A DNA stretch of 64,000 nt from Bacteroidota bacterium (GCA_016124585.1 WGNL01000013.1:124001-188000), one strand, 5' to 3'. Shown: positions 16,467-26,035, counted from the first letter of the stretch. Notes: a model not told the origin generated them from the sequence alone. Numbers and translations: made by a program.

Positions 16467-18947
16467 ATGAAATTCAAGAATCGCCATTTCTTTTTCCTAG
16501 TGCTTGCGGCAGTGCTTTGCAGTTGCAATACTACCCAGTTTTTGGACAAATCGAAAGGTGAACAATACTTGCGCAAAAACATCATTGAGCTTGATGAATC
16601 GAATGGGAAGGTCAAAAACAAATCAAACCTGGTTGCTGAATTGGCAAAGCTTTATGTCAAAAAGGAGAATCGAAAAATGTTTGGCATTCCAAGGCAATAT
16701 TTCTACTATGTTTCACAAGATACGTTTGACAAGTCAAAATTTGGATTAGCATTTACAAGATGGGAAGCTAAACGGGGCGAATTACCTGTCTTTTTTGATT
16801 CTGCCTCCGTGGAAGAAACGAAGTTGGCTATGGAGTCCTATTTGCAAAGCAGGGGTTATTTTTTTGCACACGTAAACTACAAGGTCAAGTCAAACAAAGA
16901 CACTACGAAAGCTACTGTAACCTACGAAGTCCATCCTGAAGCTAGGTTTACAATAGATTCTTTGGAATTTCAGAGCAAGGATACTGCCATACTCCGTATC
17001 CTAAATGAAATCGCACCAAGCTCCCTTCTGAAGCCCGGCAATCCTGTTGATGTGAAACTTTATGACCAGGAAGTTGCTCGAATTACCAAGCACTTGCGGG
17101 ACAATGGTTACACCTATTTTTACCCACAATACATCTCGACCCTTGAAGGGTTTGACAGCTCAAATGTGGAGAGGACAGTCAGCATTCGATTAAAAGTGCT
17201 GACTCCGCCCAAGCTTGAAAACAATGTCAAATACACGATAGGGAACATTTACGTATTCCCAGATTATGACCCAAATACTGACCAAATCAAGCCTGACACA
17301 CTGATTGATGGATTATTTTTTGGTACTAGCGGAAAAGAGTTTAGGGTAAAACCAAGAACCTTAGCCAGTTCAATTTTTATCCGAACCGGTGAAATTTATA
17401 GCCAAGAAGCACTGGATAATTCCATGAGGCAATTGGGAGCACTGGGTGTATTCCGCCCACCAACACTCCGGATGGAGGAAGACTCCAAAAATCCCGGAAA
17501 CCTCAACATTTTTATCTTTTTGACAGCCAATAAAAAATGGGAAATTGGTTGGGAAGGCGGTTTTAGCACCACTGAAAGACCAGCGCTTGGAAACAAAAAC
17601 CTCATCGGTGTTTCATTCAATCCTTCGCTGCGCAATCGAAATTTTCTACGAGGAGCTGAACTTTTGGTGGCCAATTTGAATTTTGGGGCAGAGTTCAACT
17701 TTTTTAGTGGCAAAGATGAATTGGTTAATTCTTTGGATTTTAGGTGGCAAAACGACCTTTATTTCCCAAGATTTAGTGACTACTTGGGGATTTGGGGGCG
17801 GCTGGAAAAATGGAAAATCACTGGCCCACAATTCAACAAAAACCTAAGACAAAAGGCGACTAGCCGTGCTTCTGCCAGTTACAATTTATTGGACTTGAGG
17901 GGCAACTATACCCTTCAATTCACTAACCTTTCCTACGGGTATGACGTCCCTGTATCCATCAACCACCAAGTATCCATCAATCATTTTGGGATAGACCTTG
18001 TACTGCCGAGAATTGTGCCGGGTTCTATTTTTGATTCTTTGTTACAGAAAAACCCTGCCTTGCGCACCAGTTTTGACAAACAGTTTATTACAGGTTTTTT
18101 GTTTAGGGACATCAATTTTGTGTACACGAGCCCACCTAAACCAGCCGGAAGTTCGTGGTATTTCAGGGGTTATTTTGATATTTCCGGTATAGAAGTGATG
18201 GCTGCTAATGCAGTTTACGATGCAATTTCAGGGAACAATACCAGCTTTAAAGTAAAAGGGGTAGACTTTTCCCATTATGCGAAACTGGAGTTGGACGGCA
18301 GGCACTATTGGCAATTCGGTACTAATCGAAGTTTAATTTTAAGATTGAACGCAGGCATGGCTCTTCCATTTTACAAGTCGAATTCAATACCCTATGTCAA
18401 ACAGTTCTATGTGGGTGGGCCTTATGATATTCGGGGTTGGTACACACGTGAGTTAGGACCAGGACTTTACAAAGACTTGACTACCAACGATGCAAGCAAT
18501 AGAAACTTGTTTTATCAAGCAGGTGATATAAAATTGGAGTACAACCTAGAGTATCGATTTCTTGCTGCACGCCCATTTGGCATGTTCAATATATATGGTG
18601 CCGTTTTCTTGGATGGTGGTAATGTATGGACAAAGGATTTCGACCCAGATAGGGTTGGTTCCCGTTTCACACTTAGGCAAAAGATAAATGAGAAAGGCCA
18701 AATTGAGGAAGATGCATTTTACAGAGAGATGGGAATTGCAACTGGTTTTGGATTGCGCTTCGATTTCAGCTATTTTATTTTTCGACTCGATTTTGGAACG
18801 CCCATTCGGAACAATTACCCTGACCCAGCGCGTGCTAACTCCTATTTTATTGATCCAAAATTGTGGAAAATCAATAGTGTAGGTGATGTATTTAGGAAGT
18901 TCAATAACAATATTCGTTACCAGTTAGCGATTGGTTATCCATTTTGA
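16467..18947 (+). CDS. tamL: TamL, lipidated BamA/TamA-family outer-membrane assembly protein
   Basis: 826 residues from the ATG at 16467; the frame extends to a TTG at 16455. The signal peptide ends in a lipobox, with the lipidated Cys at residue 20 (VLCSC). This fits TamL, the Bacteroidota form of TamA, a lipoprotein unlike its proteobacterial relative. POTRA-like domains occupy about 100-370 (SRGYFFAHVNY, LRDNGYTYFYPQYI, IFIRTGEIYS). The 16-strand barrel follows with PFYKSNSIPYVKQFYVGG and the conserved IRGWYTRELGPG loop, and ends in a C-terminal phenylalanine (YPF). It helps insert or export outer-membrane or surface proteins together with TamB. No tamB is seen next to it here. Confidence 0.9.
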   Translation: MKFKNRHFFFLVLAAVLCSCNTTQFLDKSKGEQYLRKNIIELDESNGKVKNKSNLVAELAKLYVKKENRKMFGIPRQYFYYVSQDTFDKSKFGLAFTRWEAKRGELPVFFDSASVEETKLAMESYLQSRGYFFAHVNYKVKSNKDTTKATVTYEVHPEARFTIDSLEFQSKDTAILRILNEIAPSSLLKPGNPVDVKLYDQEVARITKHLRDNGYTYFYPQYISTLEGFDSSNVERTVSIRLKVLTPPKLENNVKYTIGNIYVFPDYDPNTDQIKPDTLIDGLFFGTSGKEFRVKPRTLASSIFIRTGEIYSQEALDNSMRQLGALGVFRPPTLRMEEDSKNPGNLNIFIFLTANKKWEIGWEGGFSTTERPALGNKNLIGVSFNPSLRNRNFLRGAELLVANLNFGAEFNFFSGKDELVNSLDFRWQNDLYFPRFSDYLGIWGRLEKWKITGPQFNKNLRQKATSRASASYNLLDLRGNYTLQFTNLSYGYDVPVSINHQVSINHFGIDLVLPRIVPGSIFDSLLQKNPALRTSFDKQFITGFLFRDINFVYTSPPKPAGSSWYFRGYFDISGIEVMAANAVYDAISGNNTSFKVKGVDFSHYAKLELDGRHYWQFGTNRSLILRLNAGMALPFYKSNSIPYVKQFYVGGPYDIRGWYTRELGPGLYKDLTTNDASNRNLFYQAGDIKLEYNLEYRFLAARPFGMFNIYGAVFLDGGNVWTKDFDPDRVGSRFTLRQKINEKGQIEEDAFYREMGIATGFGLRFDFSYFIFRLDFGTPIRNNYPDPARANSYFIDPKLWKINSVGDVFRKFNNNIRYQLAIGYPF

Positions 18948-18979
18948 ATTGCATTAAAAAAACATAACTTGTTCAAAAT

Positions 18980-19849
18980 CTAAACATAAAAATCGAGAAT
19001 AACCAAGCTACAAAAAATCAGGCTGGCAATACCGTTGGTTGTAAAAAAGGCTAGATTCACCCTCCTCAAGTCATCTGGCTTCACTAATTTATGTTGATAG
19101 AAAAGTAAACCTCCAAAGAATGCAACAGCACAATAACTCAACCATCCTAATTGAGAGTATTCATTAACAGCCATCCAAATTCCATAGGCCACGAAGATGG
19201 TACTGAAGAAATGTAAAAGTTCTGACACTCTAAGAGCCCTAGTTTTACCAAGCACTGCTGGTACCGAGTTTAAATTGTTATCTTTATCAAATTCCTCATC
19301 CTGCAGCGCATAAACAATATCAAATCCAGCCACCCAAAGGAAAACGGAAATAGAAAATAATATTGGTAAATAAGCGAAATGTCCAACCACTGCTAGATAG
19401 GCACCTATTGGGGCAAGCGATAACCCCAAACCCAAAACAAAATGGCATAATGATGTGAATCTTTTTGTGTAGCTATATCCCAAAACTATCACCAGCGCTA
19501 CCCAACTCAATTTAAAACAAATAGGATTGATGAACCAGGTAGTTCCAATAAACAAAACAGCACTAATTATGGTGAAAACTAAAGCTGCACTTGGGGAAAT
19601 CACCCCGGCTGGGATTTCACGAATCGCAGTCCTAGGATTTTTTGCATCAATTTCTCTATCCAAATAACGGTTGAAAGCCATCGCTGCACTGCGAGCAAAA
19701 ATCATACATAATGCCACTAATACTAGTAGTCGCCAATCTAAAGAAGAAGTAATTGCCTGAATACCAAGAACAAAGCCAAGCACTGCAAAAGGCATGGCAA
19801 AAATGGTATGACTGAATTTAATAAGTGACAGGTATCTTTTCAAAATCAA
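18980..19849 (-). CDS. mqnP: UbiA-family prenyltransferase, MqnP-like (menaquinone synthesis)
   Basis: 289 residues. It is an integral membrane enzyme with 8-9 helices. The two Asp-rich motifs are NRYLDREID, followed by AKNPRT, and DEEFDKD, followed by NNLNSVP. This wording is closer to MqnP of the futalosine pathway than to MenA. The frame is open to a GTG at 19927, but that codon lies inside the terminator of the upstream gene, so translation must start later. The TTG at 19849 (MILKRYLSLIKFSH) or at 19843 fits the family N-terminus; there is no suitable ATG. It converges with tamL, 32 bases apart. Confidence 0.8.
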   Translation of the reverse strand: MILKRYLSLIKFSHTIFAMPFAVLGFVLGIQAITSSLDWRLLVLVALCMIFARSAAMAFNRYLDREIDAKNPRTAIREIPAGVISPSAALVFTIISAVLFIGTTWFINPICFKLSWVALVIVLGYSYTKRFTSLCHFVLGLGLSLAPIGAYLAVVGHFAYLPILFSISVFLWVAGFDIVYALQDEEFDKDNNLNSVPAVLGKTRALRVSELLHFFSTIFVAYGIWMAVNEYSQLGWLSYCAVAFFGGLLFYQHKLVKPDDLRRVNLAFFTTNGIASLIFCSLVILDFYV

Positions 19850-19910
19850 ATTTATTTCCGCAAGATTAGGGAAAAAACAAAAGAGGAGACATTGGGTTGG
19901 CAAAATGACA

Positions 19911-19950
19911 AAAAAAAGCCTGCACACTCTTAAGTGTGCAGGCTTTTTAT
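19911..19950 (-). terminator. Terminator after the DUF1573 gene
   Basis: A 16-bp perfect stem (19913-19928 with 19933-19948) with a 4-nt loop. On the minus strand it is followed by a T run of seven, which ends the DUF1573 transcript and isolates it from the prenyltransferase gene. Confidence 0.92.
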
Positions 19951-19969
19951 CATTATGATCTAAAATAAA

Positions 19970-20530
19970 TTAGTGCGATTGTGGGGCACCAGCAGCAGGG
20001 GCAGCAGTATTAGGATCAGCAATTACATCACCTTTAATGTAGATAATTGACTGAACAGGGTCAGTGTTAGCAGTGATAGTAACTTGCTTAGTCTGTGGAC
20101 CGCTTTTGCCCTTACTATCAAAGTTAACTTTGATTTTTGCTGAAGCACCAGGTGCAATTGGCTCTTTTGGCCACTCAGGCACTGTACAGCCGCAGCTACC
20201 TTTTGCATTGCTGATAACCAATGGCTCTTTACCAGTATTCTTGAAAGTGTACTCGTGCTCTACTTTTTCACCAGCTTTTACTTTACCGAAATTGAATTCA
20301 GTTTCACTGAAAGACATAACAGTTGTTGGGCCAGTTGGAGCTGCAGGCTCAGCAGGATTGGCGTTTACACCAGGTTGTGTGATTGCTTGGCCGCCTTCAG
20401 CAGGAGCAGCAGGTTGAGTGACATCGGTGCCAGTAGAAGCGTTTGCTGTGTCGGCAGTGTCATTTTTGCAGCTTGCGAGTGCAGCTACAGTCAGCATAGT
20501 GAGAAAACCAAATTTGATTTGCTTCAACAT
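19970..20530 (-). CDS. DUF1573 lipoprotein
   Basis: 186 residues from the ATG at 20530; upstream in-frame codons to 20584 overlap the promoter element and are excluded. The signal peptide ends at a lipobox (ALASC, Cys21). A low-complexity Ala/Pro/Thr/Gly linker follows (about 25-75), then one DUF1573 Ig-like domain: FSETEFNFGKVKAGEKVEHEYTFKN is the recognised pattern (given here in pieces: FNFGKVKAGE and YTFKNTGKEPL), ending SCGCTVPEWP and KVNFDSKGKSG. Such proteins are abundant in Bacteroidota. The role is unknown; the fold suggests binding or packing at the outer membrane. Confidence 0.9.
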   Translation of the reverse strand: MLKQIKFGFLTMLTVAALASCKNDTADTANASTGTDVTQPAAPAEGGQAITQPGVNANPAEPAAPTGPTTVMSFSETEFNFGKVKAGEKVEHEYTFKNTGKEPLVISNAKGSCGCTVPEWPKEPIAPGASAKIKVNFDSKGKSGPQTKQVTITANTDPVQSIIYIKGDVIADPNTAAPAAGAPQSH

Positions 20531-20581
20531 TTTCTTAAATTTTTTTGTGATGAAATTTTTGTTGCGATGAAAACAGCGACG

Positions 20582-20589
20582 CAAAATTA
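20582..20589 (-). promoter_or_regulatory. Promoter -7 element for the DUF1573 gene
   Basis: On the minus strand the sequence is TAATTTTG, an exact TAnnTTTG match, about 50 bases before the ATG at 20530. No well-spaced TTTG partner is visible. Confidence 0.5.
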
Positions 20590-20705
20590 ACGAAATTTTG
20601 AAAACAAAATAAACGTGCTGTTCAGCTGTGCAAAGCTAAGCCAATCTCATGCCCAGCCCATTACAACAGCTACTGAACATGTGTTAACGGCCTGTTAAAA
20701 TGACA

Positions 20706-20738
20706 AAGCGCCCAGGCAAATGTATTGCCCGGGCGCCT
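20706..20738 (-). terminator. Likely terminator after the 20763-21731 gene
   Basis: GCGCCCAGGCAA (20708-20719) pairs with TTGCCCGGGCGC (20725-20736) apart from one A-C mismatch. The minus-strand T tract after it is short and broken. Confidence 0.55.
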
Positions 20739-20762
20739 TGAACACAACATATTTATGTTCTA

Positions 20763-21731
20763 TCAATACTTGATAGTTACCTTATAATTGTCGTTGTTGT
20801 CGTTGTCAGTTTGAGTGATCGTGTCAATCTTAACTAGGTAGTACGTATTAGTTGAGCTTTTGTAAACCGCAAATACGTCACCTTCTTGAACAATATCACT
20901 AACCAAGAAAGTACCCCAAACAACCAGGTGACCATCGATAGTAGAATTTGCTGGCACGAAGTCAGTACCGCCATCAAACATAGCTTCGATAGCTTCTTTT
21001 GAAGCAACTGCACCGAAGTCAGTGCTGCCGCTTGTGTTACCTACGAAGCGAACTTGAGTGCCATTGATGCCACCCAAACGACGGCGCCAGTTAGTAGCAG
21101 TTGAAACAGCTTGAGAATCAATTCCCATGTCACGAAGTTCAGCCATCAAGTAGCTATCGTCGCCACCAGAGCTCAATTTTGTGCCAGTGCTTGCTCCATT
21201 GTCAAGGTCAATGCCACCTTTGCCAGCAGGGCCACCTGCATTCCACAGTTGGATGGTTGCACCTGTAATGGTCGCATCAAGAGGAGTAGCCGGAGCAGTA
21301 ACATTAACTGTGAAAGATACTTCGTCAGAAAGGCCACCTTCATCTTCAACTTTTACAGTGTAATCAACTACACCTTCAGTTGCTGTAACTTTAATATCAA
21401 TGTCCAAGTCCATTGCGTCTGTTACATTTGCAAGTTGGTTAGGGTTAGCATCGGCCAACTTACCATTAACATTGAAGTCATCAATTGAAACCTTTACACC
21501 TGATTCGTAAACATATACGTATTTCAAGGCTTTAGTACCTTTAATAGCATTTACTGTAACAGTCACATAAGTATCAGTGCCCTCTGTAACTGATGCAGGA
21601 TTAGGCCCATCAGTCAAAGAAACTACTGGAGCGAGGTCGTTTACAGTGGTACTGTCATCACCACAACCGGTGGTAAAAATGGCCGCAGAAAGTAAAAGTG
21701 AGCTGGAGAAAATCCAAAGAATTTTTTTCAT
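20763..21731 (-). CDS. Lipoprotein of unknown function
   Basis: 322 residues. A signal peptide leads to a lipobox (TTGC, Cys23). The region of about 35-150 reads as one or two Ig/cadherin-like beta domains (PVVSLTDGP, ..VTVTVNAIKG, DYTVKVEDEGGLSDEVSFTVNVT). The rest, about 150-322, contains many Asp, Gly, Ser and Thr and ends with an acidic Asn/Asp stretch (TDNDNNDNYKVTIKY). It is probably an outer-membrane lipoprotein facing the surface or the periplasm. I recognise no enzymatic motif. It stands alone, with more than 400 bases of upstream DNA and a hairpin downstream. Confidence 0.75.
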   Translation of the reverse strand: MKKILWIFSSSLLLSAAIFTTGCGDDSTTVNDLAPVVSLTDGPNPASVTEGTDTYVTVTVNAIKGTKALKYVYVYESGVKVSIDDFNVNGKLADANPNQLANVTDAMDLDIDIKVTATEGVVDYTVKVEDEGGLSDEVSFTVNVTAPATPLDATITGATIQLWNAGGPAGKGGIDLDNGASTGTKLSSGGDDSYLMAELRDMGIDSQAVSTATNWRRRLGGINGTQVRFVGNTSGSTDFGAVASKEAIEAMFDGGTDFVPANSTIDGHLVVWGTFLVSDIVQEGDVFAVYKSSTNTYYLVKIDTITQTDNDNNDNYKVTIKY

Positions 21732-22149
21732 GTTGATTTGAAAATTAAGTTAAGTGATTATGGTTTCCTTGTTTGAAAGATTCTGGACTTTAACTTTTGG
21801 GATTTTTGGATAATTCCTTTTGTCAAATTTCAAACCTGTTCAAACTAGATTTGTATTTAAGATAGTTAACCGTTAAAGAGGTCACAAATGGTATTTGTTC
21901 ACTTTATTTGTGTAAAAATTTTGTGGTGAACCCATTTTTTGCCCCAAAAACGTGCAGAATGGTAGGAATGATGCCTGTCAAATGATTAATATTTTGTTAA
22001 CAGCGCCGCAAAGAAACACATTTTATAGCGGTGTAACAAGAAACTATCTGATTTTTGGCAACAATTATTCACTAATGATTTGCTTAATTTGCAGCAAGTT
22101 CATGACTTACTTTTTCGCAATGCATTGATTATCAACGTTAATTTTTTTT
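21732..22149. other. Intergenic region between divergent genes
   Basis: AT-rich. A plus-strand TAGATTTG (21846-21853) fits TAnnTTTG, and a TTTG lies at 21819-21822, 23 bases upstream and a little too far. It could drive pepT with a leader of about 290 nt. No gene or firm RNA structure is seen. Confidence 0.4.
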
Positions 22150-23397
22150 ATGACTATCAAAATTGAACACTCAGTCCTTGAACGTTTCCTTCGTTACGTA
22201 ATAATTGATACCCAATCTGACCCAACTTCTAAATCAACTCCATCTACAGAGAAGCAAAAAAACCTGGGGAAAATATTGGTCAAAGAACTGAAAGCCATAG
22301 GGGTTTCTGATGCCAAGCTTGATAAATTTGGCTACATAATAGGAACCATTCCCTCTAATACAGATAAACAGGTACCTACAATTTGTTTTTGCTCACACAT
22401 GGACACCTCTCCTGATTGTAGCGGTGAAAATGTCAAACCGATTGTTCACAAGAATTATCAAGGCACTGATATTGAACTTCCAGATGACCCAACTCAGGTA
22501 CTTCGCCCAAGTGAACATCCCCATCTCGCCGACCAAATTGGAAATGACATAGTTACTGCAAGTGGGACCACCTTACTTGGGGCAGATAACAAAGCAGGTT
22601 TAGCTGAAATCATGGATGCAGCGGCATTTTTAATGTCACATCCTGAAATTAAACATGGTGAAATCAAAATCCTATTTACACCTGATGAGGAAATTGGGAG
22701 AGGGGTGGACAAATTGGATATGAAAAAACTAGGTGCCCAATTTGGTTATACAATAGACGGTGAAAAAGCGGGTTCAATCGAAGACGAGACATTTTCTGCT
22801 GATGGCGTACTGATTACAATAAATGGCGTGAGCGCACATCCTGGATTTGCAAAAGGAAAAATGGAAAGTGCCATTAAAATTGCTAGCGAAATTGTGGCTG
22901 CATTGCCCAAAGTTGGTCTTTCACCTGAAACCACCGAGGGTAAAGAAGGATTTATACATCCCGTAGTAATGGAGGGAATGGTTGAAAAAGCTACAATCCG
23001 CTTTATTATTCGTGATTTCACTGATGAAAAATTAGCAGAACATGAAGATTTGCTACGCAAAACTATGGGCAAAGTCCTTAAAAAGTATCCAAATTCTACG
23101 GCTGAATTCAAAGTAACGGAACAATACCGTAACATGAAAAAAGTACTTGACCAACATCCGGAAGTAATGGAAAATGCCGTCGAAGCCGTTCGAAGGGCTG
23201 GCTTGATGCCTCAACGTTCGAGCATCAGAGGTGGCACTGATGGATCAAGGCTTTCCTTCATGGGTTTGCCGTGTCCCAATATTTTTGCTGGCGAACATGC
23301 ATTTCACTCAAAACTAGAGTGGGTCTCGGTTCAGGATATGGAGGCTGCTGTGCTTACTATTGTTCATTTAGCGATGATTTGGGAAGAAAAAGCCTAA
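22150..23397 (+). CDS. pepT: Peptidase T (tripeptide aminopeptidase)
   Basis: 415 residues, typical PepT length, family M20B. It removes the N-terminal residue from tripeptides in the cytoplasm using two zinc ions. Zinc ligands and catalytic residues are visible: H83 and D85 in SHMDTS, D146 in LLGADNKAG, E180-E181 in FTPDEEIGRG, the D in TIDGEKAG, and the C-terminal His in GEHAFHSKLEW. The dimerisation domain is inserted at about 215-320 (VSAHPGFAKGKM). It is a single gene with no partner on its strand. Confidence 0.96.
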   Translation: MTIKIEHSVLERFLRYVIIDTQSDPTSKSTPSTEKQKNLGKILVKELKAIGVSDAKLDKFGYIIGTIPSNTDKQVPTICFCSHMDTSPDCSGENVKPIVHKNYQGTDIELPDDPTQVLRPSEHPHLADQIGNDIVTASGTTLLGADNKAGLAEIMDAAAFLMSHPEIKHGEIKILFTPDEEIGRGVDKLDMKKLGAQFGYTIDGEKAGSIEDETFSADGVLITINGVSAHPGFAKGKMESAIKIASEIVAALPKVGLSPETTEGKEGFIHPVVMEGMVEKATIRFIIRDFTDEKLAEHEDLLRKTMGKVLKKYPNSTAEFKVTEQYRNMKKVLDQHPEVMENAVEAVRRAGLMPQRSSIRGGTDGSRLSFMGLPCPNIFAGEHAFHSKLEWVSVQDMEAAVLTIVHLAMIWEEKA

Positions 23398-23565
23398 TTT
23401 TTGTTACAGGTATTTGCTGAAATAACTAGTCTTAACATTTCCAGAATTAAGTTATTAATTCTTAACAGATGCACTTGCTCCTTTAACTGGATTTTAGCAG
23501 GTGCAAGCTGATAACCCTCCTACATTGCTGAAAAGATAAAAATTTTACATCAAAACGATTCAGCC

Positions 23566-24759
23566 ATGTTAACACCATCATTAAAATCCGTTCTGTTTGC
23601 GTTTTCTATTGTTTTAATTTTAAGCGCATGTTCACGTCCTGAAAAATTATTGGAACGTGGTAATTACGAAGATGCGATTTCGTTAAGCATCAAAAAATTG
23701 TCAGGAAAAAAGAAAAAAAATGTCAAATATGTAAAAGCATTAGAATCCGCATTCTCAAGAGCAACTCTATCGGATATGAGGGAGATAACTGTGCTCGAAA
23801 AAGAAAATAGGGATGAAAATTGGATCGAAATCAACCGGATACACCGCAGAATTCAATATCGTCAGCAACTAATTGAGCCACTGCTCCCACTTTACTCAAG
23901 TGATGGCTACAAAGCGGATTTTAAATTCGTGAAAATTGAAGATTTGGAGCTTGAATCTAAAAAGAAAGCTGCTGATTTCTGTTATTCTGAAGGTGTGCGA
24001 AACTTAGAGGAAGCAGAACAAGGAGACAAAATTGCTGCTCGCCTAGCTTTTGAAAATTTCGAAGACATCCAAAGGTATTACAAAAACTACAAAGACGAAG
24101 CTAAGCTGATGCAACGTGCTCGGGAATTAGGCAAAATAAATGTGCTTTTCAAAATAGAAAACGACAGCCGCAGCTTTCTTCCTAGAGATTTCGAAAGAGC
24201 AATTAAGCAAATAAGCGTGAGGGATTTAGAAAGTGATTGGAAGACTATTCACCTTAATGCCAACAGCAACATCAATTACGATTATACTGTTACAATGCGC
24301 TTGACGGATATTGCTGTTTCTGCCGATTTAGTTAAAGAGCGGGAGTATATCGACGACAAAACAATAGAAGATGGCTGGGAATACTTGCTTGATAAAAATG
24401 GAAATGTTAGAAAAGATAGCGCCGGAAACGATATTAAAATTCCCAAAAAAGTGCTCATCAAAGCTAGGGTCTTTGAATCCTACCAACGCAAAGAGGGTCA
24501 TGTTGGAGGAGTCTTGGAGTTTTACGACAATATTGGCCGTGAAATAGTACATGCTGAACCACTTGCGGTTGATGCGCTCTTCGAAAACTATGCAGCCCGT
24601 TTTGATGGAGATAAACGAGCACTTACAGATGACTCTAAGCGTAAGATTGGCAATCAACCACGACCTTTCCCAACAAGTGAAAGCCTAATTTTACAAGCAG
24701 CAGACTTGTTAAAACCAATTGTAAAAGACAAAATATCCCGAAGCCGGGTACTGATTTAA
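23566..24759 (+). CDS. Lipoprotein of unknown function
   Basis: 397 residues. The signal peptide ends in a lipobox (LILSAC, Cys22). The N-terminal half (about 28-205) is helical and charged and starts with a TPR-like segment (ERGNYEDAISLSIKKL). The C-terminal half (about 220-397) has alternating beta strands, including VTMRLTDIAVSADLV, RKDSAGNDIKIPKK and GGVLEFYDNIGREIVHAEPL. No enzymatic motif is seen. Its architecture (lipid anchor, TPR-like part, beta domain) suggests a periplasmic scaffold. Its stop is about 30 bases before a bidirectional terminator shared with hom. Confidence 0.75.
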   Translation: MLTPSLKSVLFAFSIVLILSACSRPEKLLERGNYEDAISLSIKKLSGKKKKNVKYVKALESAFSRATLSDMREITVLEKENRDENWIEINRIHRRIQYRQQLIEPLLPLYSSDGYKADFKFVKIEDLELESKKKAADFCYSEGVRNLEEAEQGDKIAARLAFENFEDIQRYYKNYKDEAKLMQRARELGKINVLFKIENDSRSFLPRDFERAIKQISVRDLESDWKTIHLNANSNINYDYTVTMRLTDIAVSADLVKEREYIDDKTIEDGWEYLLDKNGNVRKDSAGNDIKIPKKVLIKARVFESYQRKEGHVGGVLEFYDNIGREIVHAEPLAVDALFENYAARFDGDKRALTDDSKRKIGNQPRPFPTSESLILQAADLLKPIVKDKISRSRVLI

Positions 24760-24790
24760 TAAAAAAATCACAAACTTGTGTTTTAAAAGG

Positions 24791-24824
24791 AGCGCTGTCG
24801 AATTGAGATTTCGACAGCGCTTTT
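24791..24824. terminator. Bidirectional terminator between the lipoprotein gene and hom
   Basis: AGCGCTGTCGAA (24791-24802) pairs perfectly with TTCGACAGCGCT (24810-24821), with a 7-nt loop and T tracts on both strands. Confidence 0.88.
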
Positions 24825-24829
24825 ACTTT

Positions 24830-26035
24830 TTAAGATTTAGCAATACCTTCTTCCAGTAATACCAGTGAAACACCTGGCTTCTTCCACCAATCATTCTGTT
24901 GCATTTTTTTCATTGAAACAATGCCTTTTCGATAATGGAATGATTTTCCGGAATAATATTCACTTATTTCCTCAAAGGCATCAACAGGAAGCATCTGCCA
25001 GTCCTGAAAGCTCACATACACTTGTAACTTCACATCTTCGCACAGGACTGATGGAGCTTGCAGCAAGCGCTTTTTATACTCATACCTGTAGTCATAGCGC
25101 AATGCTGAAAGGTCAGCAAGGATAGCCGAAGCCGTTGGAAAACCACCAGCACCTTTACCATAAAAAAACTGCTCGTCCGCTAAAGCGCTGGTCAAAACTA
25201 CCCCATTGTACTCATTTCGAACGTTGTGTAGTAAGTGTGGTGGTTTTACAAATTGAGGAAGCACAAATGCGGCAACTTCTCCGTTGGCCTGCTTTATTGC
25301 CCTTGCGACTAATTTTATCTGGGAGCCTTGGGCTGATGCAACCTCACTATCAATTGAATTTATTCTGTGAATGCCATGACATAATAGTTTAGTGGGATGC
25401 ACAACAATTCCATAGGCATGTGCAAGAAGTAAACAAAGTTTATTCAAGGCATCATGGCCTTCAACATCTAGAGCAGGGTTACTTTCAGCAAATCCAAGCG
25501 TTTGAGCCAGTTTCAAAGCCTCTTGGTAAGAAAGTTTATCGTCAAATATTTTGCTTAAAATAAAATTTGTGCTGCCATTTATTATGCCTTCCAAACCGTG
25601 CAGCAAATCATTATCATAATATTCTTCCAAATTTCGAATAACAGGAATACTTGCGCAACAAGCTGATTCATACAACAATGGAGTTTCAAATTGTTGCTGC
25701 AAATCAATCAACTCAGCTAAATTTTCAGCAACCATTTTCTTGTTTGCTGAAATGACAGCTTTGCCCCTACGGAGACTTTCACGAACAATATCAATGGCGG
25801 CATCGGAATCGTCAGTCATTTCAACGATGACATTAATCTCTTCATTTTCAATTAATTCCGATTTGTTTGTAGTAAAAAAACTCCCACTGATATTGCGAGG
25901 CTTGTCTGGGTTCTTGATACAAATCTTTGATACTTGGGCTTGGAGGGAAGGGGTATGGTTCAATACCTCAAAAACAGCACTCCCAACCACTCCGTAGCCG
26001 AAAAGGCCAATGTTCAAACTTTTTTGATAGGACAT
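24830..26035 (-). CDS. hom: Homoserine dehydrogenase
   Basis: 401 residues. It reduces aspartate semialdehyde to homoserine with NAD(P)H, the branch step towards methionine and threonine. The Rossmann motif is GLFGYGVVG at residues 10-18. The middle has SANKKMVAEN and GIINGSTNFILSKI, and the signature FAESNPALDVEGHDALNKL carries the catalytic Asp and Lys. The last 60 residues do not look like a classical ACT domain, so threonine feedback through ACT is not evident. Instead the gene is preceded on its own strand by a SAM-I riboswitch and terminator, so it is repressed when SAM is plentiful. It is monofunctional, with no aspartokinase fusion. Confidence 0.95.
   Translation of the reverse strand: MSYQKSLNIGLFGYGVVGSAVFEVLNHTPSLQAQVSKICIKNPDKPRNISGSFFTTNKSELIENEEINVIVEMTDDSDAAIDIVRESLRRGKAVISANKKMVAENLAELIDLQQQFETPLLYESACCASIPVIRNLEEYYDNDLLHGLEGIINGSTNFILSKIFDDKLSYQEALKLAQTLGFAESNPALDVEGHDALNKLCLLLAHAYGIVVHPTKLLCHGIHRINSIDSEVASAQGSQIKLVARAIKQANGEVAAFVLPQFVKPPHLLHNVRNEYNGVVLTSALADEQFFYGKGAGGFPTASAILADLSALRYDYRYEYKKRLLQAPSVLCEDVKLQVYVSFQDWQMLPVDAFEEISEYYSGKSFHYRKGIVSMKKMQQNDWWKKPGVSLVLLEEGIAKS

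Noticed and set aside
19850-19927. N-terminal extension of the prenyltransferase from a GTG
   Set aside because: The GTG lies inside a strong terminator hairpin and the added residues have no family similarity.
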